A stretch of DNA of 64,000 nucleotides, taken from contig CP085836.1 of the NCBI GenBank assembly GCA_020809705.1, positions 1 through 64,000 of the forward strand, in the 5' to 3' direction. The notes beneath the pieces are model-generated. The model had not been told where the DNA came from. It was given only the letters and a program-made list of their open reading frames with translations, and searched no databases. Positions 54,132 to 64,000 of this stretch are shown piece by piece. Position numbers and translations under genes: made by a program. Origin of the DNA: Calonectria ilicicola. Taxonomy: Eukaryota; Ascomycota; Sordariomycetes; Hypocreales; Nectriaceae. Numbering within the stretch: the stretch's first letter is position 1; every line of letters begins with the position of its first letter.

Positions 54132-54688
54132 CCAATAATAAAATAAAGTAAAAAGTGTATTTTTATAAAGAAATAAAACTTAAATTATTATAAAATTATT
54201 CTTATCTAAGTTCTATTTTTTTTAAAAAAAAAAAAAAAAAGAAAGAATAAAAAGAATATATTGTAATGGGGTCGGCATCACACTGGGAAGTATGAGGCCA
54301 ATAGCTGGGCAAGACAATAGGCCTAGCCAATCAAAGAGCCCCTCAAATTGAAGGTACATCATTCTGGGGGATGATACTAGGCGGCAATAATCGGGCGAGT
54401 TTCGGGCCATGGCTAGGGTTTCCTTCCCCAGGATTTCCCAATTCTCGGCTCAATATATCTATTCTCATGACAGTTCCGACGAAGGAGAAATGGATCTGGG
54501 GTCGAGCGCTGCGCAATAGTTCGGTTACTGGCCCATCCTTAATTTTTAGGCGGCAACCGGCCCGTTGGCGGGGTCATCGCCTGGCTCGGAGCTTTTTCGG
54601 AACATCACAGTCGCCTAGCAACTCCAAATTCCCTTGAAGTCGACTCATCGAAACCGAGACGATCTACGCGTCCTACACGGCGCACGCG
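54132..54688. other. A/T-rich spacer
   Basis: Contains a T/A homopolymer junction (about 54218-54240) and no recognisable gene. The last part is the upstream region of the 761-residue gene. The nuclease-kinase gene starts at 54689. Confidence 0.4.
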
Positions 54689-56974
54689 ATGTCCAACTAT
54701 CATCGAGAGATCGAGCGGCTTCTACGCGAGAACGAAGAGCTGAGACGCGAGAAAGAGGAAGCAAAGGCACGAGAGGAGGCAGAGCGACGCAAGAATCAGA
54801 AGACCACACTGGAAGAATATCTGTACAACTGCCACTTCCACCTCTATAAGAAACTCGCCCTTGCCGACAAATCCAAGTCATCCACGGGATTCACGAAGGT
54901 CGAGGGTAAATACTATCCTAAGTGGCTTCGTCCCTGGACCAGCTTCACGAACACCCAGCGACAATATCACTTTGAAGCAATCAGGAGGGTCTGTGGGGAG
55001 AGGCGGCTCTTTCATCAAGAGAGTACGACTAGAGATCTAGGAACGACGATCCACCGCAAACGGGCAGGCAACGAGAATACCGTCGAGCACTTTGAGAAGC
55101 TTGCTGTGGAAGATCCTGTCTGGGAAATTCTGCGTCCCGTCTGGGATGACGAGGAATTGTGTAAGGAATATCGGTGTATGGGAGTACGATTCAGCAACAA
55201 CGCCCGGGATTTCGCGCCACAGAGCGATGGTAATCTGGTTGGGGAGGAGGACATGAACGAGGAAAGGCCGGAACGACGGCGGCGGACCGGGCCGAATAAA
55301 CGAGTGGCGTCCGAGCAGAGAGTCAAGCCTCCGCCGACGAAACCTGACGGAGCGGGTGTCCGTACACACATGGGCGGAGACGAGAGCCTAGCGTTCGCCT
55401 ATGACTACAAGGCAGCCCACAAGGTTGCGTTAGAGTACCTGAAGGCGGCCGTTGCGAAGGAGACGCTGTTTATGGAGGTAATGGAGCGGATCAACAGCAA
55501 CAGGTCTCGGAGCGATACCGAATTACGGGGACAAGACAGGGCGGAAACACTGATTGCCACGGCGATGACACAGGTCTTCGACTACATGGTAAGGTATGAG
55601 GTCGCATATGGCTATGTTGCTGCTGGTGAGTCTTTGTTGTTCCTTCACATCGATCGAGCAGACCCGCAGACGCTGTATTGTCATCCGTGCGTGCCGGATG
55701 AGGACGTGGGCGAAGTGGCAGACGCAGATTGGGCCGGCGACAAGGTGTCCTACACAGCAGTGGCTCAGCTGGCTAGCTTTTGCCTCTTGAGTCTCCGATC
55801 TGAAGCTCTCAGAGGAGCTTCACTCGACGCGGCATCAAAGAGGGCTGAGGCAACCCTGAGAAAATGGAGGGACCCGTACGAGGATGCGGCGCATCTGCTG
55901 GGGATGGAGGATACGGATTCGCCCTCAGCGTCGTCATCGCAAGCAACAGAAGGCTCGGAGTTTACGTCCAACGCGGTCCCTGCCGGCCGAGAGGTCCCAT
56001 TGCGGCCAAGGCCGTCCTGCAGGGCTGCGGCAGTGCTTCGCAGAGATGAGGAGGACGACGACGAACAAGATGACGACGGGCCGGACGGTGATCTGCCCCG
56101 ATCTTGGGCAAGGACGGACGTCAGCAAACGGAAAGAAGGCCCATCGAGCAGCAGCTCCGAAAGAGGGGGGGAGGAAGAGGAGGATGCCGAGATGTCTGAG
56201 TCGGCACCTACCAGGCAATACTGCACGCAGGCATGCCTGTTGGGTCTCAAGAGAGGCTGGGATCTTGATGGCAACTGCCCCAACGTGCTCTCGCATCGTA
56301 CCGCCGGAGGTGGCAACCGGCACTCTATCGACGCCGATCGGTTCGCCTGCCTGGTGGGCGAGCAGCTCCGCCAGAACCCGTATCGAGACTGCGAGGCGTT
56401 GGACCGTTGGGGCAAGATGGGAGCTACAGGCGTGCTCTTTAAGCTGGAGCTGGCGCCGTACGGGTACACATTTGTCGGCAAGGGGACGCTGTCGGGCTAT
56501 CTCCACCGCCTGGAGCACGAGAGCCGTATCTACGCGCGGCTCGACATGCTCCAGGGCGAGGTGGTGCCAGTGCATCTCGGTCTCGCGCGGCTAGAGCGGG
56601 GCTACATACTCCCAGGTGGGGCCAGGGTCTTCCACATGATGCTGATGTCGTGGGGCGGGGAGACGACGGCGGACAGGGTGGTCGCGGGTGCAGGCGCTGG
56701 CGCGACGGACCTGGCGGCGGAAGTGCGGCGTTCTTTACAGGCCGTCTGGGCCGAGGGCGTCGACCACGGCGACGAGCGCGACGCCAACCAGCTCTGGAAC
56801 GACGAGCGCCGCCGCGTCATGCTTGTCGACTTCGACCGCGCCACCATTCTTCCAACGCCCAAACACAAGCAGCTTTTCAAGGTATCCGGGAGGAAGAGGA
56901 AACGGCAGAGAGACGATTTTGAGAATTACAACCCGGAACGCGGTTTCCGACAAGGTCGCCTACAGTCAGTGTAG
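54689..56974 (+). CDS. PD-(D/E)xK nuclease-like plus protein-kinase-like fusion protein
   Basis: 761 residues, single intact exon. Residues 1-45 are a charged coiled coil (HREIERLLRENEELRREKEEAK). A central module (about 225-345) carries ESLAFAYDYKAAHKVALEYL and MTQVFDYMVRYEVAYGYVAAGESLLFLHI. I read this as the restriction-nuclease-like fold seen in many fungal proteins, usually written (D/E)-Y-K-A-P-H-K; here it is D-Y-K-A-A-H-K. A linker rich in D, E and S follows. A finger-like Y-C-T-Q-A-C...C...H segment (about 510-535) comes next. The kinase-like end has YTFVGKGT (Lys), HESRIYARL (Glu), HGDERDAN (catalytic loop) and LVDFDRA (DFG equivalent), so key residues are present. Similar nuclease-kinase combinations occur among fungal Crinkler-type proteins. 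Function here is unknown. Confidence 0.65.
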   Translation: MSNYHREIERLLRENEELRREKEEAKAREEAERRKNQKTTLEEYLYNCHFHLYKKLALADKSKSSTGFTKVEGKYYPKWLRPWTSFTNTQRQYHFEAIRRVCGERRLFHQESTTRDLGTTIHRKRAGNENTVEHFEKLAVEDPVWEILRPVWDDEELCKEYRCMGVRFSNNARDFAPQSDGNLVGEEDMNEERPERRRRTGPNKRVASEQRVKPPPTKPDGAGVRTHMGGDESLAFAYDYKAAHKVALEYLKAAVAKETLFMEVMERINSNRSRSDTELRGQDRAETLIATAMTQVFDYMVRYEVAYGYVAAGESLLFLHIDRADPQTLYCHPCVPDEDVGEVADADWAGDKVSYTAVAQLASFCLLSLRSEALRGASLDAASKRAEATLRKWRDPYEDAAHLLGMEDTDSPSASSSQATEGSEFTSNAVPAGREVPLRPRPSCRAAAVLRRDEEDDDEQDDDGPDGDLPRSWARTDVSKRKEGPSSSSSERGGEEEEDAEMSESAPTRQYCTQACLLGLKRGWDLDGNCPNVLSHRTAGGGNRHSIDADRFACLVGEQLRQNPYRDCEALDRWGKMGATGVLFKLELAPYGYTFVGKGTLSGYLHRLEHESRIYARLDMLQGEVVPVHLGLARLERGYILPGGARVFHMMLMSWGGETTADRVVAGAGAGATDLAAEVRRSLQAVWAEGVDHGDERDANQLWNDERRRVMLVDFDRATILPTPKHKQLFKVSGRKRKRQRDDFENYNPERGFRQGRLQSV

Positions 56975-57904
56975 CAGCTTTTATTCTATTTCGTTCCTCT
57001 TTCTCAACAATAGGTGCCATGAAACTGGTAGGGGATTTCGAACAGTACACAATGCCTAAGCCGCTAGCTACCCATGGGCTTCCAAAGAGGCAGCATCGCC
57101 AGCGCCTAATCCTGCAGAACCACTTTAATAGCAAGACTAAGCAAATAGCATGTTTCAAGATATTGGTGGAGTGTCAACGGTTGCGATGCGCCCGCACCCT
57201 CTTCCTTCTAGCAAGCGATCCTGTTCCGTGTCTCCAACGAAGGCCGTCAGTACGCTGCTAAATCGGGTACATCGGCGTGCCATCCTCCAAGACTATGGGA
57301 TGCCCATCTACAAGGCGAGCTCCCGATCGGCTCTACTTGCTACGTTCGAGCGCTGCATCGACCCGAGTTACCTCCATGTACGATTCCAGCCACCAAGGAT
57401 GCTCAGTTGCCGCCACAACTGGCGCATGTTGTAGCTTTAGTTACGTTATTGTAACCACACTTGCTGCAGTTAACCATGGTGCTCGTCTGGGTGGCGGGTG
57501 GTCGCAATGAGATTTTTGAAGTAAAACAAGAGCTGGAGATCCATTGTAGGTGGGGATCTGGTGCTTGGCTATAGGGTTAGGCTTAAAAGTGGTACAGGTG
57601 TGGGGGGAGTCAGCCAGACGAACCCGGGGGTGGCCGGCAGTTTGCACGTAGAATAATACTTTAGTATTTAAAGATTTTCTGCTGAAGACACCAGACATAG
57701 CTAACCGACCATAGCACTACACCATTTTAAATCATCATCATTTTCTTTTACTATTATTATTTCCGTTTTCTCCATTATCATATATTTTTTTTTTTAAAGT
57801 TGGACAGGTATGCAAACGAACACGGGGAAGCATAATGGTGAAGTGAAGCATACATCCCAGTTGATGCAAGCCGCGGCCGCCCCCGGGTTCGGCTGGCTGA
57901 CTCA
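56975..57904. other. Intergenic region, no gene recognised
   Basis: 930 bp between convergent genes. Frames at 57019-57434 (+) and 57441-57698 (-) lack domains. There is an A/T tract near 57,720-57,800. It probably holds the 3' ends of both genes. Confidence 0.4.
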
Positions 57905-60900
57905 TCACACACCTTCATTACTTCTAAGCCTAACCCTATAGCCAAGCTCGGCCCGGGACAGGATGGGTCCTTGCTTAGGGTCGGGCGACCTGCTGTGATT
58001 CAAGACCAAATGATCCGTAAACCTGACGGCGCGACCATATTTTTTCTGGCACCAAGGGCAAAGGTAAAGGCCTTTTGTAAGAAATGCAGATATTAGGGGG
58101 TATTTATCTTTGCTTCCGGTCAATTCTCGCAGGCGATCGAGAAAGTATGGTGGGACCTCGTGCGGCAGCCGGCCAAATTGTGGCTCACCCGTTTGCAGTT
58201 GAATTTTGTATGGAAATGGAACTCTGACTAGTGGCTTGAGTGGGGGTTTGTCTGGGGATCTGACTGAGGATTGCTCACGTATCAAACAGAGTGTTCCTGA
58301 GTGTGATCTTGTAACAACATCCGTATTTACCAATGGAACGTGGGCAGTTAGAACTTGGGGAGTTCGAAGCTTCGGCGCTTGCATCTGGCCGACAGGGCGT
58401 GCTGAGGAGTTGGCTTCAGTATTGACGGGAACAAAAGCCCGAGCACCCGGTTGTGTACTCGGAACTTGACCCTGCGGTATCCCAGGCTCTCGAGATTGTG
58501 ATCCACTTGTTGGAGCTGTGACCGGGGGTTTTGAAGCCAAAGTGCGGAATGCTCTTTGTGAAACCTTGGAAAGAGAGACATATGTAGTTCGATCGTCGGC
58601 GTCCTGAGGTATCTCTACCTGTGGCCTACCCGTTGGATCTGAAGCTGTGATAGGATGTTTTGGCTTTAGTGTGCGGAATATCCCTGATAGTGAAGTGTTC
58701 GGAACCTCTGTGTCTGTCATGGAATCTTTGGGTTTCTGGAACACCGACATTTGTATGTAATGGCAACTGGATGTTGAGGAGTTGGGTTCGTTATCAGGTG
58801 GAATGAGAGTTCCAGCATGCCATTGAGCAGCTGGAGGTCGAGCTGGGGGTAGCTGAGGTTGTGTTGCTTTCGGAAACTTGAGATCGATTGACTTTGTTTT
58901 TAGGTTGAGTAGGTCGGCTGCCATGTGATTAGACAAGGCGCGTTGAATCTGGCGTTGATGGATGTGTACAAGTGACGTGGGAGGCTGGATGCTTTGTGTA
59001 CAAGCCATGCCATTACTCGTTGACGAAGATATTGCATCTCTTTGCACGATTTGATCGTTAAAGTGGATGTTTTGGCGTTTATTCGATGTGGTTGGCCGAT
59101 TTTCATTAGACAATTCGTCTTCTAAACTTGAAATTGAAATCATTCCGGGCTCGGTCAATTGCAAGGGAGTGCCGAAACTGCCAGATTGTTCCGCACTTGC
59201 AGTTTTCATCAATTCAGGCTCAGGTGATAGGGCGCACTAGATATGGTGTTGGTGAATGTGTACCGGTGATGTATAAGGGTCTCTTCTTTGTGTGGTGCCT
59301 TTGTTATTATTCCTAATCGAATCACCACTGTCAATCTGTATCGTGTCGTTGGCAGGTTGGGCACTTGGCGGTTCACGTGCTGTGATCGGTTGGCCTTCCT
59401 CAGACATTTCGTCTTCTGAACTTGAAATGGAGATTACTTTAGGGTCGACCATTTGCGAGCGAGCATTAGTGCTGATAGCTTGCTCTGCGTTTAGAGCGCT
59501 CCCAAGATCAGGCTTAGGTGCAATCTCGTGGTAACTTCGATCGCGTTGCTCCAGCTGGGGGTCTTGCGAGACGAGTTCTGATTGTATACTTAGGGGCAAA
59601 GAGACTTCCATTTCCTGGGAGAATGGGTCAGCCATTTGCGACCGAGTGTCAAAACCGGCGGTTTGCTCGGCATCTGAAACGCTCCCCAAATCCGGCTCAT
59701 TGGCATTCCTACAACAATTTCGATTGACGTTCTCCGGCTGGGGATCTGGTCGGGATGTTCCTGATTCCATGCTTGTAGATAAAGAGACTTCCCTTTCTTG
59801 AGAGATTGGCTCGGTAGCAAGCTCCTCTGTCAATAGGATGATGCGATCTGAGTTAGACATCATAGGACTGCCACTTCCCACGACACAAAGAGATTATCTC
59901 GGAATCTAATCAGACTTGATGTTGGTTTGATTAGCATGAGCCGCATTCAAGGCTTCATGGGTAAACTCACTGTCTGGCGAAACAATAGAGCTTTCGCTTG
60001 CGGCGTCGGCATCTTTTCCTATTCGCCTCCGGAGATAATTCTTTGCAAACTTCAGATTCGGCACAAGGCGTGGCGAGGTATCAAACACATTTAAATCCTG
60101 CAAATCTCCTGCCCTCACCCAATCAGCAGGGCTTCCATCTGGGAACTTGTTCCCATCAAAGTATATGACGGGAAATTTCCGCTCTATGACATGAGGCCCT
60201 CCATGTTCGTACCCCTTCTTCCACTTGAGATTTTTGGTTTCTGGATAGTACTCGTAACACTCCGGGATGTGATCCATTAAGCCAAGGCTCTCAAGTATAC
60301 TTGGTACCCTGGATTCCCCTAGGCTGATGTGAGATAGGAGAAGCACAGGCAACCAATTTTTCGTCATTTCCCAGTATGCCAGATAAATTCGGCCTGGAAT
60401 TGGGCTGGGTATTCCCTTGTGTCTTCTTTGCTTTGATTGCTGCTTGAGACCGCTATGTAGGTCGACTCTAGTCTGGCTGCATCCCTTGGTGGGAAGCTTT
60501 GGTCTCTTCTCTGATCCCGAGGTCTGTCGTCCGGGCATTACATCCGCGATACAGGCAATTGAACGCTTCATGCTACCCTGACTAGCTTTAAAAGCAACAG
60601 AATTATTATTCTCCGCCAGTTCAGCGTTGCAGTTCAAAACCTCAATCCCGAAGTGCTCGACGATGACCGTATTAGATGGATTTCGTAGCCAACCGTGCTT
60701 CTTACTCCTCAGGTGGGCCGCAGCATCTCTAAGAGGAGGATACCTGAAATCATGCTCATGCTCATGCTCATGGCATCGTAGGATAAACCACGATCCGCCG
60801 CTATTTGGGAACTGGATGATGATTTGTTTGACTTGGGCTTTGCCATCTTGGAAGACTTCGTCGAAAGATATGGATCTCGTTGCAGGTGTGGCATTTCGAT

Positions 60901-61228
60901 GCCAGTCTTGTTCTGTTGTGTCATTCTGTGTAAAGCTGGTGGGTAGTAGCTAATGTTACCTATCAATACGCTATTGGAAAGACATCTAGCACGGTTCACT
61001 CACTGGAAAGGGGGCGCAGACAATGGTCTCACTTATGGCTGAGTCGGAATCATCGGACTGTGTTGAAGGACTTGGCGGAACTCGCGTAGTCTCGACATTC
61101 AGTTTTGAAAATGGAGCGTTCAAAAGATTAGAGGAAATCAGATGAAGCGATTGGAAGCCGGGGTGCTCCATTAATGATTTTGTCGGCGTGATATCACCGG
61201 AACGCAGATCAAGAGCTGTCTGCGCCAT
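57905..61228 (-). pseudogene. Large zinc-finger protein with tandem repeats and SIM-like motifs, broken by three stops
   Basis: Exon 1 (61228-61004) and exon 2 (from 60925) join in phase across a GTGAGT...TACACAG intron. The exon-2 frame stays the same to 57905 except for TAG (59906-59908), TAA (59894-59896) and TAG (59237-59239). Order: a C2H2-like finger near the start (WFILRCHEHEHEHDF...AAHLRSKKHG); a compact module (PGRIYLAYWEMTKNWLPVLL, DHIPECYEYYPETKNLKWKKGYEHGG, RKFPVIYFDG) of PWWP/Tudor-like look; two roughly 58-residue tandem repeats (EREVSLS...SQMADP and EMEVSLP...SQMVDP); motifs VISISSSEDE and MISISSLEDE; and a C-terminal finger CPWCQKKYGRAVRFTDHLVLNH. All three stops are one C-to-T from Gln codons. 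It may instead be two genes split near 59.9 kb, the first intact (414 residues). Confidence 0.55.
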
Positions 61229-62871
61229 GCTGACATGAGATAGTCAAAGCCTGACAAAATGCGACCGGCGAAAACCGAGTTGGAAACTGAGCTGGCGGCT
61301 TGAGTATGCGCCCTGTTGGATAAAAAAAAAAAGATAAAAAGTGAAATAAGTGGTGTTGGTCAGACTGGGCGAAGCACACTCTTTATGACGCTTGACTCGG
61401 GATCCGACAGTCTGGTTCAGGATATCATTGGCTGTCTGAGGACTGTGCTAATGACCATCGGCCGACTGAGGGCCGCACTGTAATCCACACACCGTAATAA
61501 ACCGCACCACAATTCCCAAACGAGAGACTGTAACCGTTGCCCACTAAGAGTCATAATCAAGAGAAATCATTTATAATACATCGATCACCTGCGATATAGT
61601 CGGCGGTACCTTTATTAACTGCACTATAATCATGATAAACCCGTGAGCAACACTGAATTAGGACAGGGCTGCAATTACCTCGGCCGTAACCATACATGAA
61701 AAAGAGTAATCATACTGTTAGATTGGGGTGAGAAAGTACGGTTTTGCATAAATCCACACGGATACAGTGATACCAACAGTTTAGTCAGGGGTGTGGAAAA
61801 GACCTCAAAGAAAAGAGGGGCTGAGGACATCTCCAGCCAATCAATCAATCAAGTTCCTGTTCCTAATCCAATAAGGAATAAATTCGTGTTTGAATTAGCC
61901 CGCTTCGTCTGAACACATACATAAAATGAAACTCTACTGTGGTAAGGCAGCGTTAATCAACTGCATCAGAAACAACTCTCCGTAATGACCTGCACTCTAA
62001 GTCTTTAACCAGGACTTCACCGTAATGATGCTCGACCAACAACCGCACCGTGATCATACCATAGGACAATGCGCCTCAAATCAAAACATTACTGGACCGT
62101 TGCTGCGGGGCAGATTCTGTTTTCATCCTCAGCTGCAGGGAATCAATGTCATGTGCGAGCTAGTTCCAACAGATTTGCAGGGTTGTGGTTAGGTCTAACA
62201 GGGGGCCCTGGACAAGGAGTGTCTTTGGATGGCAGACCGTATATAGCAGTGTGGCCTCTGTTTTCTTGGCTGTCTGTTGGTAGGTTGGTTGGTTGGCGCT
62301 GTTGGTGGGAGGGAGGGCAACACCGGCCCGACAGTTCTCTTATGAAGTCACTCCGTGATATGCCTTGCAAACGAAGCTGTTGGTTCTGCCAAAATTACCT
62401 TTGAGTTTCGTGGTCACCACACTAGCCTTTTTGGGGTTTCAGTTACAGCTTCGGCCGATCGGAATTTCGCGGTCGGCTCAGGCAAGCTCATTTCATGAAG
62501 GCTTGAACAGCGCGGGACCTCGATCGCCCGACTCGATCTGTTAGAGCAGGAATGAGGCGGGGAATACATGGGCCCCTAGGTGCCCGTGTATTGGCCACCT
62601 AAAATATGATCTGGATCGGTTCTGGATATCCAGGAGGTAGCACGTCTTCACCTCTGGCCTGGATTGGAGCAATCCTCGGATCCAGCCAGGCTGGCGATCC
62701 ATTCCACGTTCATGGTCCATGCATCCACACCACGGAAATGGATGGCCCGTGCATCCATTTCCATCCATTCCACGGAGCTAGCCGTTACATAACCCATCCA
62801 TCTACCTTTGCATCATCGTTCCGGCCTTATATGAATCGCCTCCTGCTAGCAGAGGTGTCGTCGTCTCCGCG
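61229..62871. repeat. Repeat-rich intergenic region with recurring CACCGTAAT-type motif
   Basis: No gene recognised. Between 61,480 and 62,060 a motif close to C-A-C-Y-G-T-A-A-T recurs at irregular spacing (about 61,478, 61,496, 61,627, 61,981, 62,019 and, as CACCGTGAT, 62,047). This looks like the subterminal repeats of a DNA transposon or Helitron. At 62,562-62,587 ATACATGGGC...GCCCGTGTAT forms a short palindrome. The promoter of the minus-strand zinc-finger gene lies at the left edge. Confidence 0.4.
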
Positions 62872-63024
62872 ATGAAAGATATTCAAACTTATGTTGCCCT
62901 TTCGCGTGCAACAAGTCTTGACGGCCTGCAGGTCCTAAACTTCGGCTCATGCAAGGTATTTGTGCATCCAAAAGCGAAGGCATTTTACGAAGAGGTGTCT
63001 CAGAGGTCAATGTTGGTAGAATGA
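62872..63024 (+). pseudogene. PIF1-type helicase C-terminus relic (probable Helitron)
   Basis: A 50-codon frame reads MKDIQTYVALSRATSLDGLQ, then VLNFGSCKVFVHPKAKAFYEE and a stop. 'YVALSRATSLDGLQVLNF' is the conserved last helicase motif of PIF1 proteins, and 'K..VHPK...FY' is its usual continuation. The upstream sequence is not helicase-like, so only the end survives. Helitron transposons carry such a domain at the C-terminus of their Rep-helicase. A relic of a host PIF1 gene is also possible. Confidence 0.7.
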
Positions 63025-64000
63025 GCTTTGGGTAACACGCTAGGCCAGGTTTGTGAAAAATGCGTCAGTAATGTTCGGATTACAGCATTCAACTACAGTT
63101 AAACCAATAAGACTGTTGAAGTTTGGTGTTTGAGCTCGATCAATGAATGGGCTTCCTGAGGAGATTGAAGGCGATACGAGAAGTACAGGCGTCGAGCTTC
63201 ACGGGTCGTTTTCCGCCCAAAGATACCAAGTCAACGATATAGGGTAGGTTCGTTCTGACCTCCGCCTTACTGCAAGCTGATTGGCTAGCATCGGAACCTA
63301 CCCTACTCCGTGTGCAGAATCAAACCAATGGCTGACCATCAAGCTGTGTACGTGGTCATTTTTTATAGGCGCAAGGAATTTGGAGAACCAATAAAAATCA
63401 AGGTGACGGTACAGCTAGTGTACCTTATCAACAAGGAGTGGCAATGTCGTTTAATAATGACTATCCCTTTGACTTCCGTATCGATCATTATATAATCATA
63501 TTAGATACCTTTTCTATCACTTTAACTGTGTGGAGTTCCATGTACTGTTTTTAGCGTGCTGGAAGATGATTGGCTGGTGCACCTAAAGGTACGGAAGTGT
63601 AGTCTTAGGGCAGTCAAAGGGATAGTTTGAATTCACGTTACCAACAAATTGATTTGTGCAATATTAAGGAGGAAATTTATTCAAGAACCTCTAGGTTGAA
63701 CACTGGGCTGTCTTCGGAGCTGCAATTTCTGTTACCTGATTTCTGTTATTTTCAATTGACGGTCGCTGTTCCATGCGTTGAATATGGGACGCTCTTATGT
63801 TATTTTGTTCTAGTCCTGTTGTCCGATGTACCTCAAAACAAAGAATGTCACACGGTAGGCCTCCTGCAGCAAGATAGGAACATACTCTCTCTACTGCTCC
63901 CCTCAATTCCTTCCATTACACAACATCTCCAACCTTCGTGGATTTTTTCATTTGATACTTATGGTTCCTGCTTCTATTGTCATCACGGTGTATATCCATT
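63025..64000. other. Repeat-rich spacer with two small inverted-repeat units
   Basis: No gene recognised. GGGTAGGTTCG (63242-63252) pairs with CGGAACCTACCC (63291-63302), making a 61-bp foldback. CTATCCCTTTGACT (63461-63474) pairs with AGTCAAAGGGATAG (63612-63625), bounding a 165-bp unit. Either could be a small non-autonomous element; no clear target duplications were seen. Confidence 0.4.

Noticed and set aside
55765..56594. Several 200-240 codon frames overlapping the nuclease-kinase gene on both strands
   Set aside because: High GC in the third position of the real gene opens the other frames. None has a recognisable domain or start context.
1..64000. CRISPR arrays, rRNA genes, bacterial-type operons or integrative prophage
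   Set aside because: No regularly spaced direct repeats, no rRNA-like sequence, and spliced eukaryotic gene structure throughout.

Overview
The window is one end of a chromosome of a filamentous ascomycete, most likely an Aspergillus/Penicillium-type fungus. That taxon is an inference from the TTAGGG telomere, short introns of about 45-80 bp with fungal splice and branch signals, several Zn(II)2Cys6 regulators, and Fot1/pogo, hAT and chromovirus transposons. Bases 1-62 are not genomic: they match an untrimmed Oxford Nanopore adapter plus a native barcode. The true telomere (CCCTAA repeats) follows at 63-193. Because the read type is nanopore, single-base frameshifts in short homopolymers should be treated as possible errors.

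Layout. (1) 0.2-6.8 kb, distal subtelomere: a small two-exon unknown gene, a broken ATP-dependent DNA ligase gene and a relic of a fungal transcription-factor domain. (2) 6.84-14.51 kb: a complete-length but dead Ty3/Gypsy chromovirus on the minus strand, with 134-bp LTRs and a perfect 5-bp target duplication. (3) 14.7-16.1 kb: an intact AAAP amino-acid permease. (4) 17.1-21.9 kb: decayed membrane-protein exon, two different hAT transposase relics head to head, and the first exons of a Zn2Cys6 regulator cut off by TTCGA-rich transposon-like sequence. (5) 22.9-27.4 kb: a secreted kievitone-hydratase/CrtC-like protein, a LINE relic and an intact Zn2Cys6 regulator. (6) 28.5-47.8 kb: an oxidative/detoxification gene cluster made of two glutathione S-transferases, a phenol-2-monooxygenase-like FAD hydroxylase, an EHN-type epoxide hydrolase, a Baeyer-Villiger-type monooxygenase, a nitroreductase-like protein and a second Zn2Cys6 regulator. 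Nested Fot1-like elements and a solo LTR lie inside it. No PKS, NRPS or terpene synthase is in the window. (7) 49.4-57 kb: two unknown genes, a zinc-free MDR oxidoreductase, a LINE RNase H relic and an intact 761-residue protein that looks like a PD-(D/E)xK nuclease-like module fused to a protein-kinase-like domain. (8) 57.9-61.2 kb: a large zinc-finger/SUMO-interaction-motif gene broken by three stops. (9) 61.2-64 kb: repeat-rich sequence with a PIF1-helicase C-terminus relic.

How it fits together. The 28-47 kb genes could make a coordinated pathway: ring hydroxylation (FAD hydroxylase), oxygen insertion (BVMO), epoxide opening (epoxide hydrolase), and conjugation or reduction (GSTs, nitroreductase), under a local Zn2Cys6 regulator. 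GST1 and the hydroxylase share a divergent promoter, and the whole GST-plus-promoter block was copied 17.6 kb away. Nearly every nonsense codon in the dead elements and genes can be explained by a single C-to-T change, mostly CAA/CAG to TAA/TAG. This is the pattern expected of repeat-induced point mutation (RIP).
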